Of a stretch of 64,000 nt of DNA, positions 31,481 through 43,717 are shown piece by piece; within the stretch, counting starts at the first letter, position 1, and each line of letters starts with the position of its first letter. The DNA comes from Puccinia triticina (Eukaryota; Basidiomycota; Pucciniomycetes; Pucciniales; Pucciniaceae). Below the pieces are notes generated by a model. The model searched no databases, was not told the origin of the DNA, and saw only the letters and a list, made by a program, of their open reading frames with translations. The stretch lies in NCBI RefSeq assembly GCF_026914185.1, contig NC_070568.1, forward strand, positions 2,872,001-2,936,000, in the 5' to 3' direction. Both the position numbers and the translations under genes were made by a program.

Positions 31481-31830
31481 TGTAAGAGCTCGCTTGGAGG
31501 TCTTCACTGGGCCGTTGGGCGGAGGCTCAAAAGGGGACGGAGCTTGAGGCTTGGGCGGTTCTAGCTCCAACGGGTACTGTATTTCAGGGAGCTAGCACAG
31601 TAGAGAGATGAAAGGGGTCCGGGATCTCTCTGGAGTAAGTACAACTAGAAGGGAAACATGAAGAGGAAGAGAAATGAGAAGGAGAAGACTTACCTAGCAC
31701 AGTAGAGAGATGAAAGGGGTCTGGGATCTCTACTGGCTAGGAAGGGGCAAGGGGGAACTCAGACTAAGTACTGATGGTTGTGACAGGAATTGTGAAAGGC
31801 ATTGTAAGACCCCAAAGGAGGGGGCTTACA
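31481..31830. repeat. Solo LTR, TGTAAG family
   Basis: 350 bp from TGTAAGAGCTC to GGGCTTACA with the 5-bp target duplication GATAT (31,476-31,480; 31,831-31,835). It shares the GAGAGATGAAAGGGGTC...GGGATCTCT module, repeated twice inside (31,602-31,632; 31,702-31,730), with the family plan. Confidence 0.88.
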
Positions 31831-31835
31831 GATAT

Positions 31836-32301
31836 GTTCCCACTCTCCAGGGAGTGCCCTACGTGAATTTTTTTCCATAACTGTGCTGGAGGCCTTTAGT
31901 AAATATAGCTTAAGCAGTATTGTACATAGTGAGGAAGATCATCCATAAGTGGTCTGGAACTCATCCCAAAAGTCTTCTTGTCACAGGGGAAAATTGTTCA
32001 GAACTGATGCACAGCTCACCTTGAAATCTTCCAGAAAGTATCAATAAGTAATTCATAACTGAATTCAAACTAATTTAGGAATCATCCATAACTCATCTTG
32101 AAATATAACCCAGAACTCAAATTCAAATCAGTTGTAACTGAACTGGAACATATCAAAGCACTTTCCTGTAAGTATAATTGAATTATTTGTGGCCATTTGT
32201 TTATTGCACCAGCGGGGAGTGACAAATCCAAGTTTCTTAAATCCACACAAATGTGGAAACCTAGATCTAAGTTTCGGCGTATTTCTAATTTACAAAGGGC
32301 A
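31836..32301. other. No gene recognised
   Basis: AT-rich DNA with repeated AACTGA/TCAGTT and CATAACT words; no domain, splice pattern or repeat ends recognised. Confidence 0.45.
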
Positions 32302-32944
32302 CACTGCCAGCACAATTGGCTGGGTTGAGGTTATCCCAGTTAAACTGGGATGCACTTAACCAATTTAAACTTGGGTGATCTGAACTGATGAAATATAAAT
32401 CCAAGGTACCCCCCTTGGGTTTATATTAAACTAGGGAAATTGCGGCTGCGCCGCAGGAACCTAGACTGAACTCAACAGATAATCAAAGGAAAACCAGTTA
32501 ATGTCCGCAAAACTTGCAACCTTTGCAACATTGATGCACGGAATGCCATTACCGCTACAATTTCTTGACTCTTGAACCACAGTTATGTACCTGATCAGAC
32601 ACATAATAGCTGTCACATTAATAAAATGTATAGCAAACCACAAGAACAGTTGTGCTGAATAGTTTTACAATGAGTACACTTTTTGTAATGTGTCCCGGAG
32701 ACTTCAAATGTTGGCAATGTTTTGTTCTAATTCCCAGTGGAGTGCTCCACATTGCAGGAATGTGTTGCTGCAAGTTTTGTGACCAAAATTCTCCAAAATA
32801 TATTCTTCTGCAGTGTGGTGTGATATTAACTTGGTAACTATACCAGGGGCTAATTGAGGGATATTATGAGTGAAGATTTGAATAATATTACTTTGTATTC
32901 AGAGGTGTTGAGATTGGTGATGGGGAAAGTATTGCATGCAAGAG

Positions 32945-33293
32945 TGTAAGGGTTGGGAGACCCTTCACTGTTTGGAGGCTGAGTGGTGAAGTGGGACAAG
33001 GCACAAGGCCTGGGACGTTCTAGAACCAACGTCATCGGGGGCTATATATTTCAGGGCTAGCCAGGCGGAGAGAGATAGTGTTCCAGTTCTCTCTGTTAGT
33101 CTAGGTACAAGCAGAGAGTCAGAAAAGAGAAGAGAGAGAGAAATACACAGCTCACCTGGCCAGGTGGAGAGAGATAGCGGTCCGGTTCTCTGCCAGGCTA
33201 GGTGGGGGCAGGGTGATGGCTGGACTATAGTCACTGTCATGTGACATGGCCCGTGAGGCCTTGTGAAACCCGCAGGGAGTGCGGGGCTTCACA
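32945..33293. repeat. Solo LTR, TGTAAGGG family, in the Helitron
   Basis: 349 bp from TGTAAGGGTTGGG to GGGGCTTCACA with the 5-bp target duplication AAGAG (32,940-32,944; 33,294-33,298). It has the family's GCTAGCCAGGCGGAGAGAGATAG module twice. Confidence 0.88.
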
Positions 33294-33298
33294 AAGAG

Positions 33299-34114
33299 TT
33301 GGGTACAAGAGCGTGAACTGATCTGACCCTGATTAATGTATACTCCTGGTGATTGAAAAATTGGCTGCATCCCAAGAATATTGTTTGCCAGAAGTGCAAT
33401 TCATCACTGGCCCACGACCAAGTTGTTATGGAGAGTATAGACTCACCCCTAAATGTATGTTATAACTGACCCAACAACACAAATCAGCAGCCGGCTCCAG
33501 ATTGAGCATTGAGGAGGTTGCTCCGAGGCACAGGATTAGGACCTCATCTACACCTCACAGCATTAAATATTGTAGATGGTTTGCATTGACTAAAAATGTA
33601 AACCTGGGATGAGAGGGCTGTTTTTGGACCAGGTATGCCCCTGAATATGATTAGGTGAACTGGGTGAGATGTTACTTAAATTTGTTTGTTACATCACAAG
33701 ACAGGTAGAGTACCAGGGGTATAGATGTGTGAGGCATACCTGGGTGAATATAGATACATACTCTGCCTTGTAGGCAAGCTGGTTGGAAAATGGAAACACA
33801 TTAATGTGTGGGATTGTAGATTAGCTGGACCTGGTTGATAGGTTTTGTATAGTTAATTTTTGTTGGATGAAGCCATCTCAACATGGAAAGCACTAATTTG
33901 GATATAATGGCAAAAGGACACTCTGGCCACACAACCGGGATAAGAAATCCAATATCAGTTACCAGAATTAGGCCTGGGACTATTTATTTTATGGTTTAGA
34001 CTTTTTGCAGCGGTTTCTTAATGCTACAGGCACAAGTCTCATTCAGTGGGCTAGAGTAGTGCAGAGGAAGAGATGTCATCACAATCCATCACAGGATCAC
34101 AAAATTAGCCATAA
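33299..34114. other. Helitron interior without a recognised gene
   Basis: No long frame, terminus or domain recognised between the solo LTR and the first tandem duplication. Confidence 0.45.
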
Positions 34115-34336
34115 TAGGAACAGAGACTTGTGAACATGAAGCCAGGATATGATTCCATTTTAATTACTGGAATTAGTGTTGGTGTGGCCTGCTAAGGCCC
34201 ATAATTTGGGCTAGGAAAATGGTACATAGGAACAGAGATTGTGACAGTGAAGCCAGGATATGATTCCATTTTAATTACTGGAATTGGTATTGGTGTGGCC
34301 TGTTAAGGCCCATGATTTGGGCTAGAAAAATGGTAC
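34115..34336. repeat. Tandem duplication, about 111-bp unit
   Basis: Two adjacent units starting ATAGGAACAGAGA and ending AAAATGGTAC, near-identical over GAAGCCAGGATATGATTCC. Confidence 0.85.
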
Positions 34337-34638
34337 AGGGCCTCGAGATGATGCAACCGGAATGCGAGTAAATTTACATTTACATCAAATTGTACACAGT
34401 GTTACCGGTTTACGGCACATGATTTGGTGGTGAAATTGCAGTTCAGGGTTGAGTGGAGGAAAAGAGGTCAGGTGAGTTAATTTGAGCACACAGAATAGGA
34501 ACATGGAATGGTAATGCAGGCAAAGCAATTTATTGGAATTGGAACTATAGTTTTGACGCGCATGGTACATAGAAATTCTGATTTGTGGAAATGACCGCAC
34601 TGGGAAAAACTGCTGTGGAAACAACCAAAAAAATTGAT

Positions 34639-34900
34639 GTGCTGCATTTGGTGTTTGGTTTCAGATAGTGCTGAGTCATGGAGATGTATCTAGAACCAAA
34701 TGTTTAGAGGGCAGAGATGAGGGGCAGGCTAGGTGGCGTTAGGAATTGGGATAATGCCACTCACGTGTCATGTGCTGCATTTGGTAGTTGGTTGTAGATA
34801 ATTCCAAGTCATGGAGATGTAACTACATATATCCAAATGTATAGAGGGTAGAGGGGCAGCTTAGCTTTAATTGGGAATTGGGATACTGCCACTCGCGCAG
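34639..34900. repeat. Tandem duplication, about 130-bp unit
   Basis: Two units starting ATGTGCTGCATTTGGT and ending in TGCCACTC(A/G)CG. They have diverged more than the neighbouring 111-bp pair. Confidence 0.8.
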
Positions 34901-34937
34901 CTTTTGCTGTATATATGTCTTGTGAGGTAAGAAGCAT

Positions 34938-35020
34938 CAGCATGCCAAGAGCCGAGGATAGTGCGAACCCCATCGGAATAACATGCCAAGAGCCGAGGGA
35001 AGTGCAACCCATTGGGCCTC
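34938..35020. repeat. Tandem duplication, about 42-bp unit
   Basis: Two copies of a unit built on CATGCCAAGAGCCGAGG followed by AGTGC(G)AACCC. Confidence 0.75.
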
Positions 35021-35744
35021 AGCTCTTTGGAAAAAAGTTGTTATGTGCTCAGCGTGTGTTTCCATGGAAGGAAATCTGCAGAAACAATGGAACTATTTTG
35101 ATGTATCCCCTGGACAATAAGTGTGTGATTAACTGCTGAAATGCGCAGAAGAAGAAAAACAACAGCTGTCAAAATAATTCAGCAACTGGGTCGTGTATAG
35201 CAAAAGGAAATGCTGTGGCGAGGAAATGAATGATGCGGCTGTATCAAATGTAATAAGACGGGGGCATTCAAGACAACAAGACACATTTAGATGATAGTAT
35301 AACGTATTGAGTTTATCAATTGGTGCAATGCTGCAGATACCAAATGCAATGCAACAGACGTTGTTGTGATGCTTGCCGGTTTCACGAGCGGGAAAGGTGT
35401 GAGCAAACTTGGTTGGGGGTTCATTGCAGGGATGGGGAGGTCTATTTATAGCTTGGGAGAAGGTGGAGCTCGCCTAGAAGAGCATAAAAGGTATACAAGA
35501 GGACCCTAGACTTATTGGATGAGCTCTTTGGGATCAGGGAAGATAGAAAAAGAAGGCCGGACTGGATTTGTACCGCTAACGGCTATATATGAGATATTGG
35601 GCCGAGAGCGGCGAAAAAGCGAACAGGAAAGAAACGCTACTGACAGCTGGGTCTCTTACCTTAATAGGGCGACCGGAGGTCGTTTACTATACGAGGAAGT
35701 GGGAGACTTCACATTGTCATGGGTGGAGAACACCAATACGGAGA

Positions 35745-35935
35745 ATATCACATATAGCGGTGCAATTTTACGAAGATGGTTGAAGTCCCGGATGTGGAAA
35801 TTGCACTTAACAATATGTTGTGGCAGAGTTAATGTCGCATATAGCGGTGCAATCACAAATATGGTTGAAGTCCCGGATGTGGAAATTGCATTTAACAATG
35901 TGTTGCGGAAACAAAAGCAAAGCCTTCCGGAAGAG
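35745..35935. repeat. Tandem duplication, about 92-bp unit
   Basis: Two copies of CATATAGCGGTGCAAT...GGTTGAAGTCCCGGATGTGG...TTAACAATxTGTTG. The units are out of phase with each other in the 148-codon frame that covers them, which argues against coding. Confidence 0.8.
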
Positions 35936-36267
35936 AACCTGGCTGCAGGAGGAGACCCTGGCTAGCTGCGACCTGAAGAATATAAAAGGAGGACGCTGAC
36001 GGTCAGTTGGAACGGCAAAGCCGCTGGGGGGTATTGACTGGCAAAGCCATGATTGTTGTCCTCCCAGCAATGGTCTTTTCTTAAAGATCACTGATTACAT
36101 CAACAACTCCTTTTCCTGCAGACCCGACATGGGGAAATGCTGCGCAAAAAATGGGGTTGTCGACGTAATTAGGGATTTTTAATTGGTTGAGATCAACCAA
36201 GTTTAAATTGGTTGAGTGCATCCCAGTTAAACTGGGATGACTTCAACCCAGCCAAATACTGGCAGTG

Positions 36268-36850
36268 GCACAATTTGGACAATACACACAGCAGTTGAAA
36301 ATATCCCCAAAGACCAAAGGCCCTATGGATGACCCTCCAGCTGTGCCAGAGCAACAAGCAAAAAAGGGCCGGTGGTGAAAAACTCTGTGAAGAGCTGTCA
36401 AGGAGGGGCCTAATCAAGCAACTAGGGGGCTTCCAGGGAGGGGGCGGACGAAACCGGAACCCCTGGGGCAACAATTGTGCGTTACTCCACTCTCTTTAAA
36501 TACTTGTCAACAACCTACATACAAATCACGCCACACTTGATCTCCTGCAGTCTCATCCCCACCGCCATGCTTTTTGTACGGCAACCGTGTCTGCCACTCT
36601 TCTCCTGCCTTGGTCCACAAACCCTGTCAACTGACATCCCCGCTGCCGTTGCACCAGCCTGGTCCTTCACAATCACTGCACACCACAACAATACTTTCCT
36701 TTGACCCAACTAAACCACCAACGGTCCAAGGCCTGGACAGACGACGAGCTTGAAACTGGCTTGGTTTGGAGTCTTGTGTAAGGCAACCTTATCAGTGTGG
36801 CGCCGGAAAGAGGCGGCGGTGTAGAACAACCAACTCCAAGGGCCCGAGCC
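36268..36850. other. No gene recognised
   Basis: Follows the split MITE. Short frames on both strands, no domain. A donor-like GGTGAGTG at 36,868 may end an exon of the next locus. Confidence 0.35.
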
Positions 36851-36942
36851 CTACTGCTCTCTCACAACGGTGAGTGTCCTTTTTATGCCCAATAGGGCAC
36901 CGGCCCAATCCTCAGGACCAGAAATTGATTCCCGCTGCTTTT

Positions 36943-38532
36943 GCCAGTTATTGCGTCCATGATCTCATTGATCCCAATACTTGAGGTACCTATCAAGCCA
37001 GAGCCATGGCTGCCTCCATTACTCCGTCGACTGAGTAACATCTTGGTGGCCTGTTTACTTTGTAGCGAGTCTGAGCCGATCAAACTCACACTGCTGTTAT
37101 CATCAGAGTTCCTCAGAGTCGCGGCACACAAGTTGCTCTTCTTGGGGACCACAAAGGGTAATGTGAAGTTTTAACCTTGGCGCACAGTTCAACTTGAATC
37201 AACCCGCAACTGCCACCCATACTGTGCACAACTTATCCAACAACAGCAAGTCCGAGACTACTTGACTCACACATCCGATCATCCTGGGCTTCTCCAGAGC
37301 CGACTTGTTCACACGCACAGAAGATGTTTTCCAGTCGAGCTTTGAGAGTGCTTTCGCCAGTATCAGTAACAGCTACAAAAATTCTGACCCCATTGGTCAG
37401 TCACAAACCATCAAGCATATCAGCAGAGGGTTGAGAAGCCTACCTAACAATGTTTTTGGGCAGAATTTCCCAGAAGATCCAAATTTGCCTTGCTTGACAA
37501 ACTCCTTCCAATACCAAAACCGAAGCGGGCCGCGTAAGTCAATCAGCTTTGGCTCGACCGAAGGGTCCAAAGGGAGCTGGAGTGCGCAATCACCTGGCAG
37601 TAACATGGATGGCGATATGGCTCGCCGTTGGATCAGCCCAGCATCCTATCAGAGCCTCTCTAGCAGAGGACACCATGAGACACAAATGGAAATGTCTCAC
37701 GCTGCCCCTGCTTCGCCGAGGCAGATGCCCGCAGATCAGATGATCAAACCCCCCCAAAAAAATGCTGTCCACAGATACCAGTTCCCAGAACATGAAGGAG
37801 CCACCCCAGTCCGACCCCGTCAAGCCTTCTCACCCGCCCTCTGGCTCACCGCTTCCATATTATTACTGGTACTCGGCGCTGTCCTCGCCACTTCTTTTGC
37901 CTGCCCTCTCCGATTCCCTCCCCTGTCATCGCCAGAATCTGTTGAGCCTACCGCGCCATGGTGCAGAACTTGCAATGAGCTGGTGCAGCCTGTCCTTTAT
38001 ACAGTCAAGACCGTCATCTTCACAGAGAAAGAGGGCGGGGTTTTTCTTTGCAAATGATTTTTATGTCACACTGGCCAGACTCCCGCCCTCTTGCTGGTCC
38101 GAGGCCCAACCCGCCGCCAATCTCCTAAAGCCCTTTGTCCTGACCATCCTTGGGCTCTGCATTGAATATGCTCCCGCGAAGCTCGCATCTTCTCTCTCAG
38201 CTCTTGGCCAAGCCTGTATATCCATCCTTGGCCCTGCGGAGGCTTCACGGGTGTGTTTGGGGGAGTCTTCCGGCGAAGGCTCCGCCGACAAAGACTCAGC
38301 CAACAAATCTCGGAAATCCGGCCCCAACGCCGAGTACCAAGTCGCCCCAGGCACAACCCCAATCACCGTACCGATCCATGCCAGCCTCCACCCGCCACCC
38401 TCCTTGCCCAGACCCTTCTTTTCTGACGCGGCGCCTCTGTGTCCGGCACGGTGGGCAAACGGGCTATTGCTTGCACCCTCCGGGCCTCCGTTGAAGTACA
38501 CATGCAAAAACAATCCTATTATCTTGGAATGA
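36943..38532 (+). CDS. Unrecognised spliced locus with membrane-type segments
   Basis: Several open plus-strand pieces joined by plausible sites: an exon from a TTTTGCCAG acceptor (36,947) to a GTAATG donor (about 37,156) reading LLRRLSNILVACLLCSES; an exon from a CTTCTCCAG acceptor (about 37,299) with the 250-codon frame 37,305-38,057; and a frame continuing to 38,532 in another phase (TILGLCIEYAPAKLASSLSA), implying an intron or frameshift near 38,050. Residues 178-198 of the 250-codon frame (ALWLTASILLLVLGAVLATS) form one membrane helix. The first part is Ser/Gln-rich. No family recognised. Composition and lack of repeat features suggest a host gene, but exon edges, start and even strand are not secure. 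Confidence 0.35.
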
Positions 38533-39464
38533 CATTAGATTTGGTGAAATTATAAAGGCAAATTTTTAATTCCCCTGGTGCCTTTGAAAACACAAAGTGT
38601 TGATGAAAATTTCTATGCATTGTGTGATGATCCTTCATTTGATGTTTGGTTGGCATCAAATTTGCTTCCTATCTATTCACTGGTTCTTTATTTCTTTATC
38701 TCCCAACAAGAGACTCACAACCAACTGGAGGAAAAGTGGGACAAGAAATCAAAGGCCAAATAATCATGTGAACACTGAAATTATGATATTGCCAATACTT
38801 TCCTAGAAGCATCTTTAAAATGCCTTAGGGTCTACTGGAGTTGAATGGAGCCTCTCCTAAGGTACTGTCAAGTCATCCATAACTTGTTCTGTGGCATGGA
38901 TACATAACACAACAGTTGAACCAAAATAATTTTTGACTTGGAATCATAGTTCAACTTTCAACTGAATGATAACTGGGAATTGATGTGGTGAATATACTAT
39001 GTAGTATGTAGAGATGTTTTTGTTGGGGGAATGGAGAATGAGTTGATTTCAAGGTTAATACATGAGCACCTTGAAGATTTAAATTTGACATGAAGGCAAC
39101 AAACAATGCAACTTGTAAATTGGAATATCTTTCACAGTCATTTGAATAGAAATGGGGATTCAGAAGCAGTTTTGGCAAAGCCCCAGATGTGTTGTGAGTA
39201 GCTAGAGGTCTACTGAGTATATATGGTGGCAATTTTCAGAGTGTGCTTTGGACACCACAGGTGTGTAGGCAGAAACCTTAGATTTAATGACATGTTTGCT
39301 TTGAATTTCCAGTGTGCTTTGGACACCTTGTAGAGGATGTAATATGTGCTTGTGTGATCTTGGTCAAGTACCACTTTGGTATTGATATGTCTTGCGTGGT
39401 GGATTTAGTGGGCATTTGAGGAGTGATTTAAACCAGGGGTGGAGCGGCTGAACCATGGCGTTGC
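38533..39464. other. No gene recognised
   Basis: AT-rich sequence that may belong to the Helitron ending at 39,490. No 5' TC terminus could be fixed for it. Confidence 0.4.
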
Positions 39465-39490
39465 AGTGGCGAAGCCGCCTTGGCCTCTAG
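39464..39490 (+). mobile_element. Helitron-like 3' terminus
   Basis: Hairpin GTGGC-GAA-GCCGC followed by a spacer TTGGCCT-type and CTAG, with T next to it (39,491). The pattern matches the 3' end of the Helitron at 52,759 (TTGGACT then CTAG) in spacer length and sequence. The 5' end is not identified. Confidence 0.55.
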
Positions 39491-42400
39491 TGATAATGAT
39501 GAATGAGATGATAATGGAATGAATAATTACAATATTGCTTGAAGCTAGGTATATTTAATATACCAATGCCCACCATTGGTGGGTGTGCACAAGCCCATAA
39601 GTTCCTCCTCTTCTGTTGAAGCATTTGATTATACTCGCTTTCTCTGTCCTTTTTACTCGTCGCATTCTGTACTTTCCGAGTGTCACTCGGCGCTTCTTAG
39701 CTATTCCACTTTTTGCCCAAAAGGCTTTTCTCTTTTTTGCATTTAGTCCTGTTGCTGCTTTTACCTTACTTTTGATGGCCTTTTTATTGGCGTCTATGAG
39801 CTCAGCTAGTTACTTGCTTGAGATTTTATCACACTGCTTTGCTTTTATCTGAGTGTACTGCTTTTGGCGCTGGCCAAAAGCAATCCAAACATGCTTTGCA
39901 TGTTCCAAGGACTGTAGTTTGGGTAGTCGGGGGTCTTTGATGTCGAGGTCTGAAGCTCTGATGACCTTAGGTTTCTGTGACATCTTGTGGTGATTGAGTC
40001 AAGAGTACACATAGGCTTGCAGACGCCTTCTGCTCAACAATAGACTGATACCAAATGTTGCAAGTTTTATCTTCCTGCACTTTAGAAAGTTGGATATATT
40101 CCAAGCCCAGCTGCTTGCCAAGTTGAATTATTACCAAGATCACACCTCTCTCTGTCAATTCTCGCTAGAATGGTGGCAAAATTGCTACATAGAAATTCAA
40201 TCAGAAAAGGCTTTTGAACGTGGATATGTGTGAGATGATTCAATGGTAAATGATCCACCAAAATGACCCACCAATGAAAAATGCAATAGAAATTGACACT
40301 ATGCATCTTGTGATCCAGTCCATAAGTAACAACAAGATTGTAACAGCCTGGAATATCTGACAAACTGGCCCTGCAAGTTGCTAATATTCAGTAGCCATTC
40401 AGCATTCCTAGGAACACCGTGGTAAACAAGAAGCAGCCTTGTTAGGCTGATGATGTATCTGGGCAACCCCGGGATTGCAGGGGGCAATCTTACTAACAGC
40501 TTTGTGGGACCGCAGGATCGTGGTGGGCCATCTTTTTGGCAGTTTTTTTAGCAGGGAAAAACGGCAATGGTGGATGGGGGCTCATCGGAGGGCAAGGGTG
40601 GGACCAATGTGAGACTCCAAAAGCGGTTTGCACCTCTTATGGCTGAATTTAGAGAAGTATGTGTGGGGAAACCCCTGCTTCTCTGAAAGACAAAGACTTA
40701 AAACACCCCCAGCTAGGCTGGAAGCCAGAAGACAGTGGTCTAGTGTAGTTGAATACTTTTCTCACAAGTGGCTCACAATGGACTGTGTATTGCAAAATAT
40801 AAAGCTAGTATTTTATTATGTGGCGGAGAGTGTGAGGGTGAAAATTTATTTGAATCTTGTGGGGGGAATTATCTCCTTGATTGGATTGGATTCAATGGGG
40901 GAAAAAGTAAGAGAGAGCCCCTCTTTATATAGGAAAATGTGAGCCATTTATGCTGGTGGTATATGTACATGAGGGGTTTTGGCTGGTGTGCCTTTTACAA
41001 ATGAGATATTTTGGCTGGTCTGCTGTGCAATATACATCTATGTACAGTGTGGCAGTGTAGACATGAGCAACTTAAGCTGGTGATCTAGTTACAAGTGTGG
41101 CTTACACGGCCCTCTGGTTGCTATGGAGTCTTCTCAAGTGACCTTCACAGCTTTCTGTATTGCTGTGTAGTCTGCTTGAGTGACTTGCACAGCCCCATGG
41201 TTACTATGCCGCTTTATTCATGTGGCTTGTGGTTGCTAGGTTACTGTAACAAGTGGCTTGTGTTTGCTATACAGCCACATCTAAGGCTGGCTGGTTGGTA
41301 AGCAGCCGCATATATACACACAGATATATGTAAAAGGGTTGTATGAAGCTATACACATGCAGTTTTGTACAACTGTGTATGTAAACTGGAGGGAGTGTGT
41401 GTATCAAAAGAGGGTGGAATGTAACACTACATATTTAAACTAGATTTTTTTTAATTTTTCCATCCGGAACAAAAGCGTCTACCACAACGGGAAACGGGCG
41501 GGGCAGGAGAGGTCGTGAAGCAGTGCCAGGTGAGGGCGACCGCAGGGCTAAGATTGACGAAGCGCAGCCGTTCGGGAAGGGGATCTATGGCGCAGGGATA
41601 TGATACCTCTGGGGCCAATGCACAAACTAAGAGGAACACTGAAGAGGTGGGGACACATTTTGCAAGGGTATGATTAGCCCTAGCCTGGCCCCATTCCTTG
41701 CAAATAGATTTGTGGATGATGCAGTGGACAAAGTAGGTGAAGCTGCTTTTGCCGCGCTTGGGGCCGCCGGAGGAGTGGATCTGGACTGGGTCGAGTGCCT
41801 GCAGATTCCTGGTGTGGATGATTGAGTTCCATGCCTGTTGCAAACACAAACAACCAAGGCAGAAAATCAGAAGTTGCCAAATGGATTTCAGTATGTGCTG
41901 CACATCTGTGTGGTGGAGAGGCGCCTTTCATGGTAGGCAAATTGCTTGGAGTGGTTAAAGTCCCAATTGGTGGTCCACAGGTCTTCTTATTTCCTTGATA
42001 AGCAAAAAAACAAAAAGAAAAGTGGATAAAAGAAGGCATGAAGGGTGCAAAGGGAATCTCCAGGACGATTGGATTGCGCGGGCCCACCGGCTCATCCACC
42101 GTTTCCAAGCCCGTCCGGCACGCTAAAGTCGGTCGCGGTCATGCTTCTTGGCTTAGCGCGACTTCCTGGATTGCTGTAGTCTTGGAGAGCCTTGAGGCGG
42201 ATGATCTGTCCGGCGCGAGGTCAGTCGCATAGGTGTGTGTTGTAGATCTTGGTTACCTGAGTGAATGATGCACGCAGGAAGATGAGCTGAGAAGAGACGG
42301 CTGCGGAGGCGTCGGTGTGGCGTTGGCGATGATGTGGTGGCACTGGCAACGATGCAGTGGGTGGCAAAAAAAATTTGAACTTTGAACAATGTGTTCAAAG

Positions 42401-43717
42401 TCACCAGACATGTATCACATGTAAACTATACATTTTTGAGCCCTACAGACGTAGGAGAACTCAAAAATATAACTTTGAAGTCTGTGCAATGCCTCAAAAA
42501 AAAGTTTCATTTTTTTCAGATGCAAAATTTGGAACAGCTGGTTTGAAGACCATAGTATGTGGTTACAGACATGTACTATGGACTTATAGAATATTTATTA
42601 TGTATTTAGAGACTAAATTATCTATGTACATACATACTACAGGTGTAGGTATTTATGTAAACATGTACCTCCTTAGTTATTGATGATTGCCATATCCATC
42701 AGTACACTCTTTGGAATGTGGCAATGTGAAGAATATTTCTTCATTGCTCTCTTGGCAGCAAGTCCAGTGAAATTTCAATGACTTTGGCCTATTATCATGC
42801 ATGTTACCAGGTCTGGTTGGTGAAATGTGACATTAGCATCAAAAAATGGGCCAAAAGAGCCCAGCATCAGCCCACTTTTAAAAGAATTTTTGGAAAAAAA
42901 AATCTCCAAAATTTGGAACCCCCCTGTAGGGGTAGTTGAGAAGTTGTGGGGGGAACTGTAGTGTTGGCAACGACATGGTGGGCAACGGGTGTGGCGCCAA
43001 AGGCGGCTAGAGTCTTCACAAGTCACAACTCACCGCCTATGGATGGGCTACTTTGAAACCAGGGGGCAGCAAGTGGGTTTGGGGGCGAGGGGAGGGAGGC
43101 GTGGGACGGCAATGCAATAGCCTGTACAAGTCGGATGAGTAGTATGGGTGACAGACCAACTTTTCGCCTCCCATGCCAACAGGAAGGGATGGTATATGTT
43201 GGTGCGCTCAGAGACAGTTGGGAGGGCAATGCGGGGCTTTTTCTACGGCTGGAATGGGGCGGTTGTAGAGTCAGTTTCAGGTGGAGTGACGGGTACGCGT
43301 ATAAATAGGAGGACCTGTGGCAAATATCAACCGCCAGTCGACTTGCTGCGCTGCACTTCCAGCCAGTGATTGACCCAATCCCCTCTGCTGTCGCAGTTGC
43401 ACAGTTTGAGGTTTAATTTTTGATGGCCCCCCTCTGCAATTGCCTTCAATGCGGCGCGCTGGTGGTCATCGGCGCAATAATTGCAGCCTCTCTAAAAGGG
43501 GATGGGTATTGGCCAGGTGGTGTTGCTTGAGCAGGTTTTTGTTGTTTTTTGTTTGGCTTGTTAGTAGGATTTTTTTTTTGTGTTTGTCTGTCTTTAATAA
43601 ACTTAGATTTGATTACAAGTCAAAGTGAGATTAATCATTAAGACCACTCTCTTTGAGTATGTTTTCAGAGTCCTTTGATCCCAAGGTATCTTGAAGTATC
43701 CTTGCCAAGAAATTTAA
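39491..43717. other. Long stretch without a recognised gene
   Basis: 39,600-39,860 is T-rich with a hydrophobic chance frame. 40,960-41,340 contains many TTGCTATG/GGCTTGTG words and may be an old LTR. 41,451-41,903 (-) and 41,627-42,108 (-) are overlapping frames without a known domain; the plus strand at 41,700-41,830 also reads as protein (AAFAALGAAGGVDLDW). 42,360-42,700 is AT-rich and shares a TCAAAAAAAAGTTTCA word with 1,700. 43,040-43,390 is GC-rich with short frames. I cannot support a gene. Confidence 0.4.

Larger units (their letters stand above)
32431..36175 (-). mobile_element. Helitron, non-autonomous, about 3.7 kb
   Basis: Helitrons are rolling-circle transposons that insert between A and T without target duplication. 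Here the insert in the MITE is flanked by A (32,430) and T (36,176). Read on the minus strand it begins TCCCTAATTACG at 36,175 and ends with a GCGGC-GCA-GCCGC hairpin (32,442-32,454), a short spacer and CTAG-3' at 32,431, exactly the Helitron terminal plan. Inside are a solo LTR (32,945-33,293), several tandem duplications (34.1-35.9 kb) and a 148-codon frame at 35,519-35,965 that spans one of them. No Rep/helicase is recognised, so it depends on another element. Confidence 0.82.
32302..36267. mobile_element. CACTG foldback MITE split by a Helitron
   Basis: The left half (32,302-32,430) matches positions 1-125 of the complete copy at 5,331, starting CACTGCCAG and reaching CTTGGGTTTATAT. The right half (36,176-36,267) matches the remaining part and ends CTGGCAGTG. 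Orientation is the same in both. Together they give about 221 bp against 216 bp for the complete copy, so the sequence between is one insertion. Confidence 0.85.

Noticed and set aside
34115..35935. CRISPR-like or direct-repeat array
   Set aside because: Units are different tandem duplications of two copies each, without spacers; CRISPR is not expected in a eukaryote.
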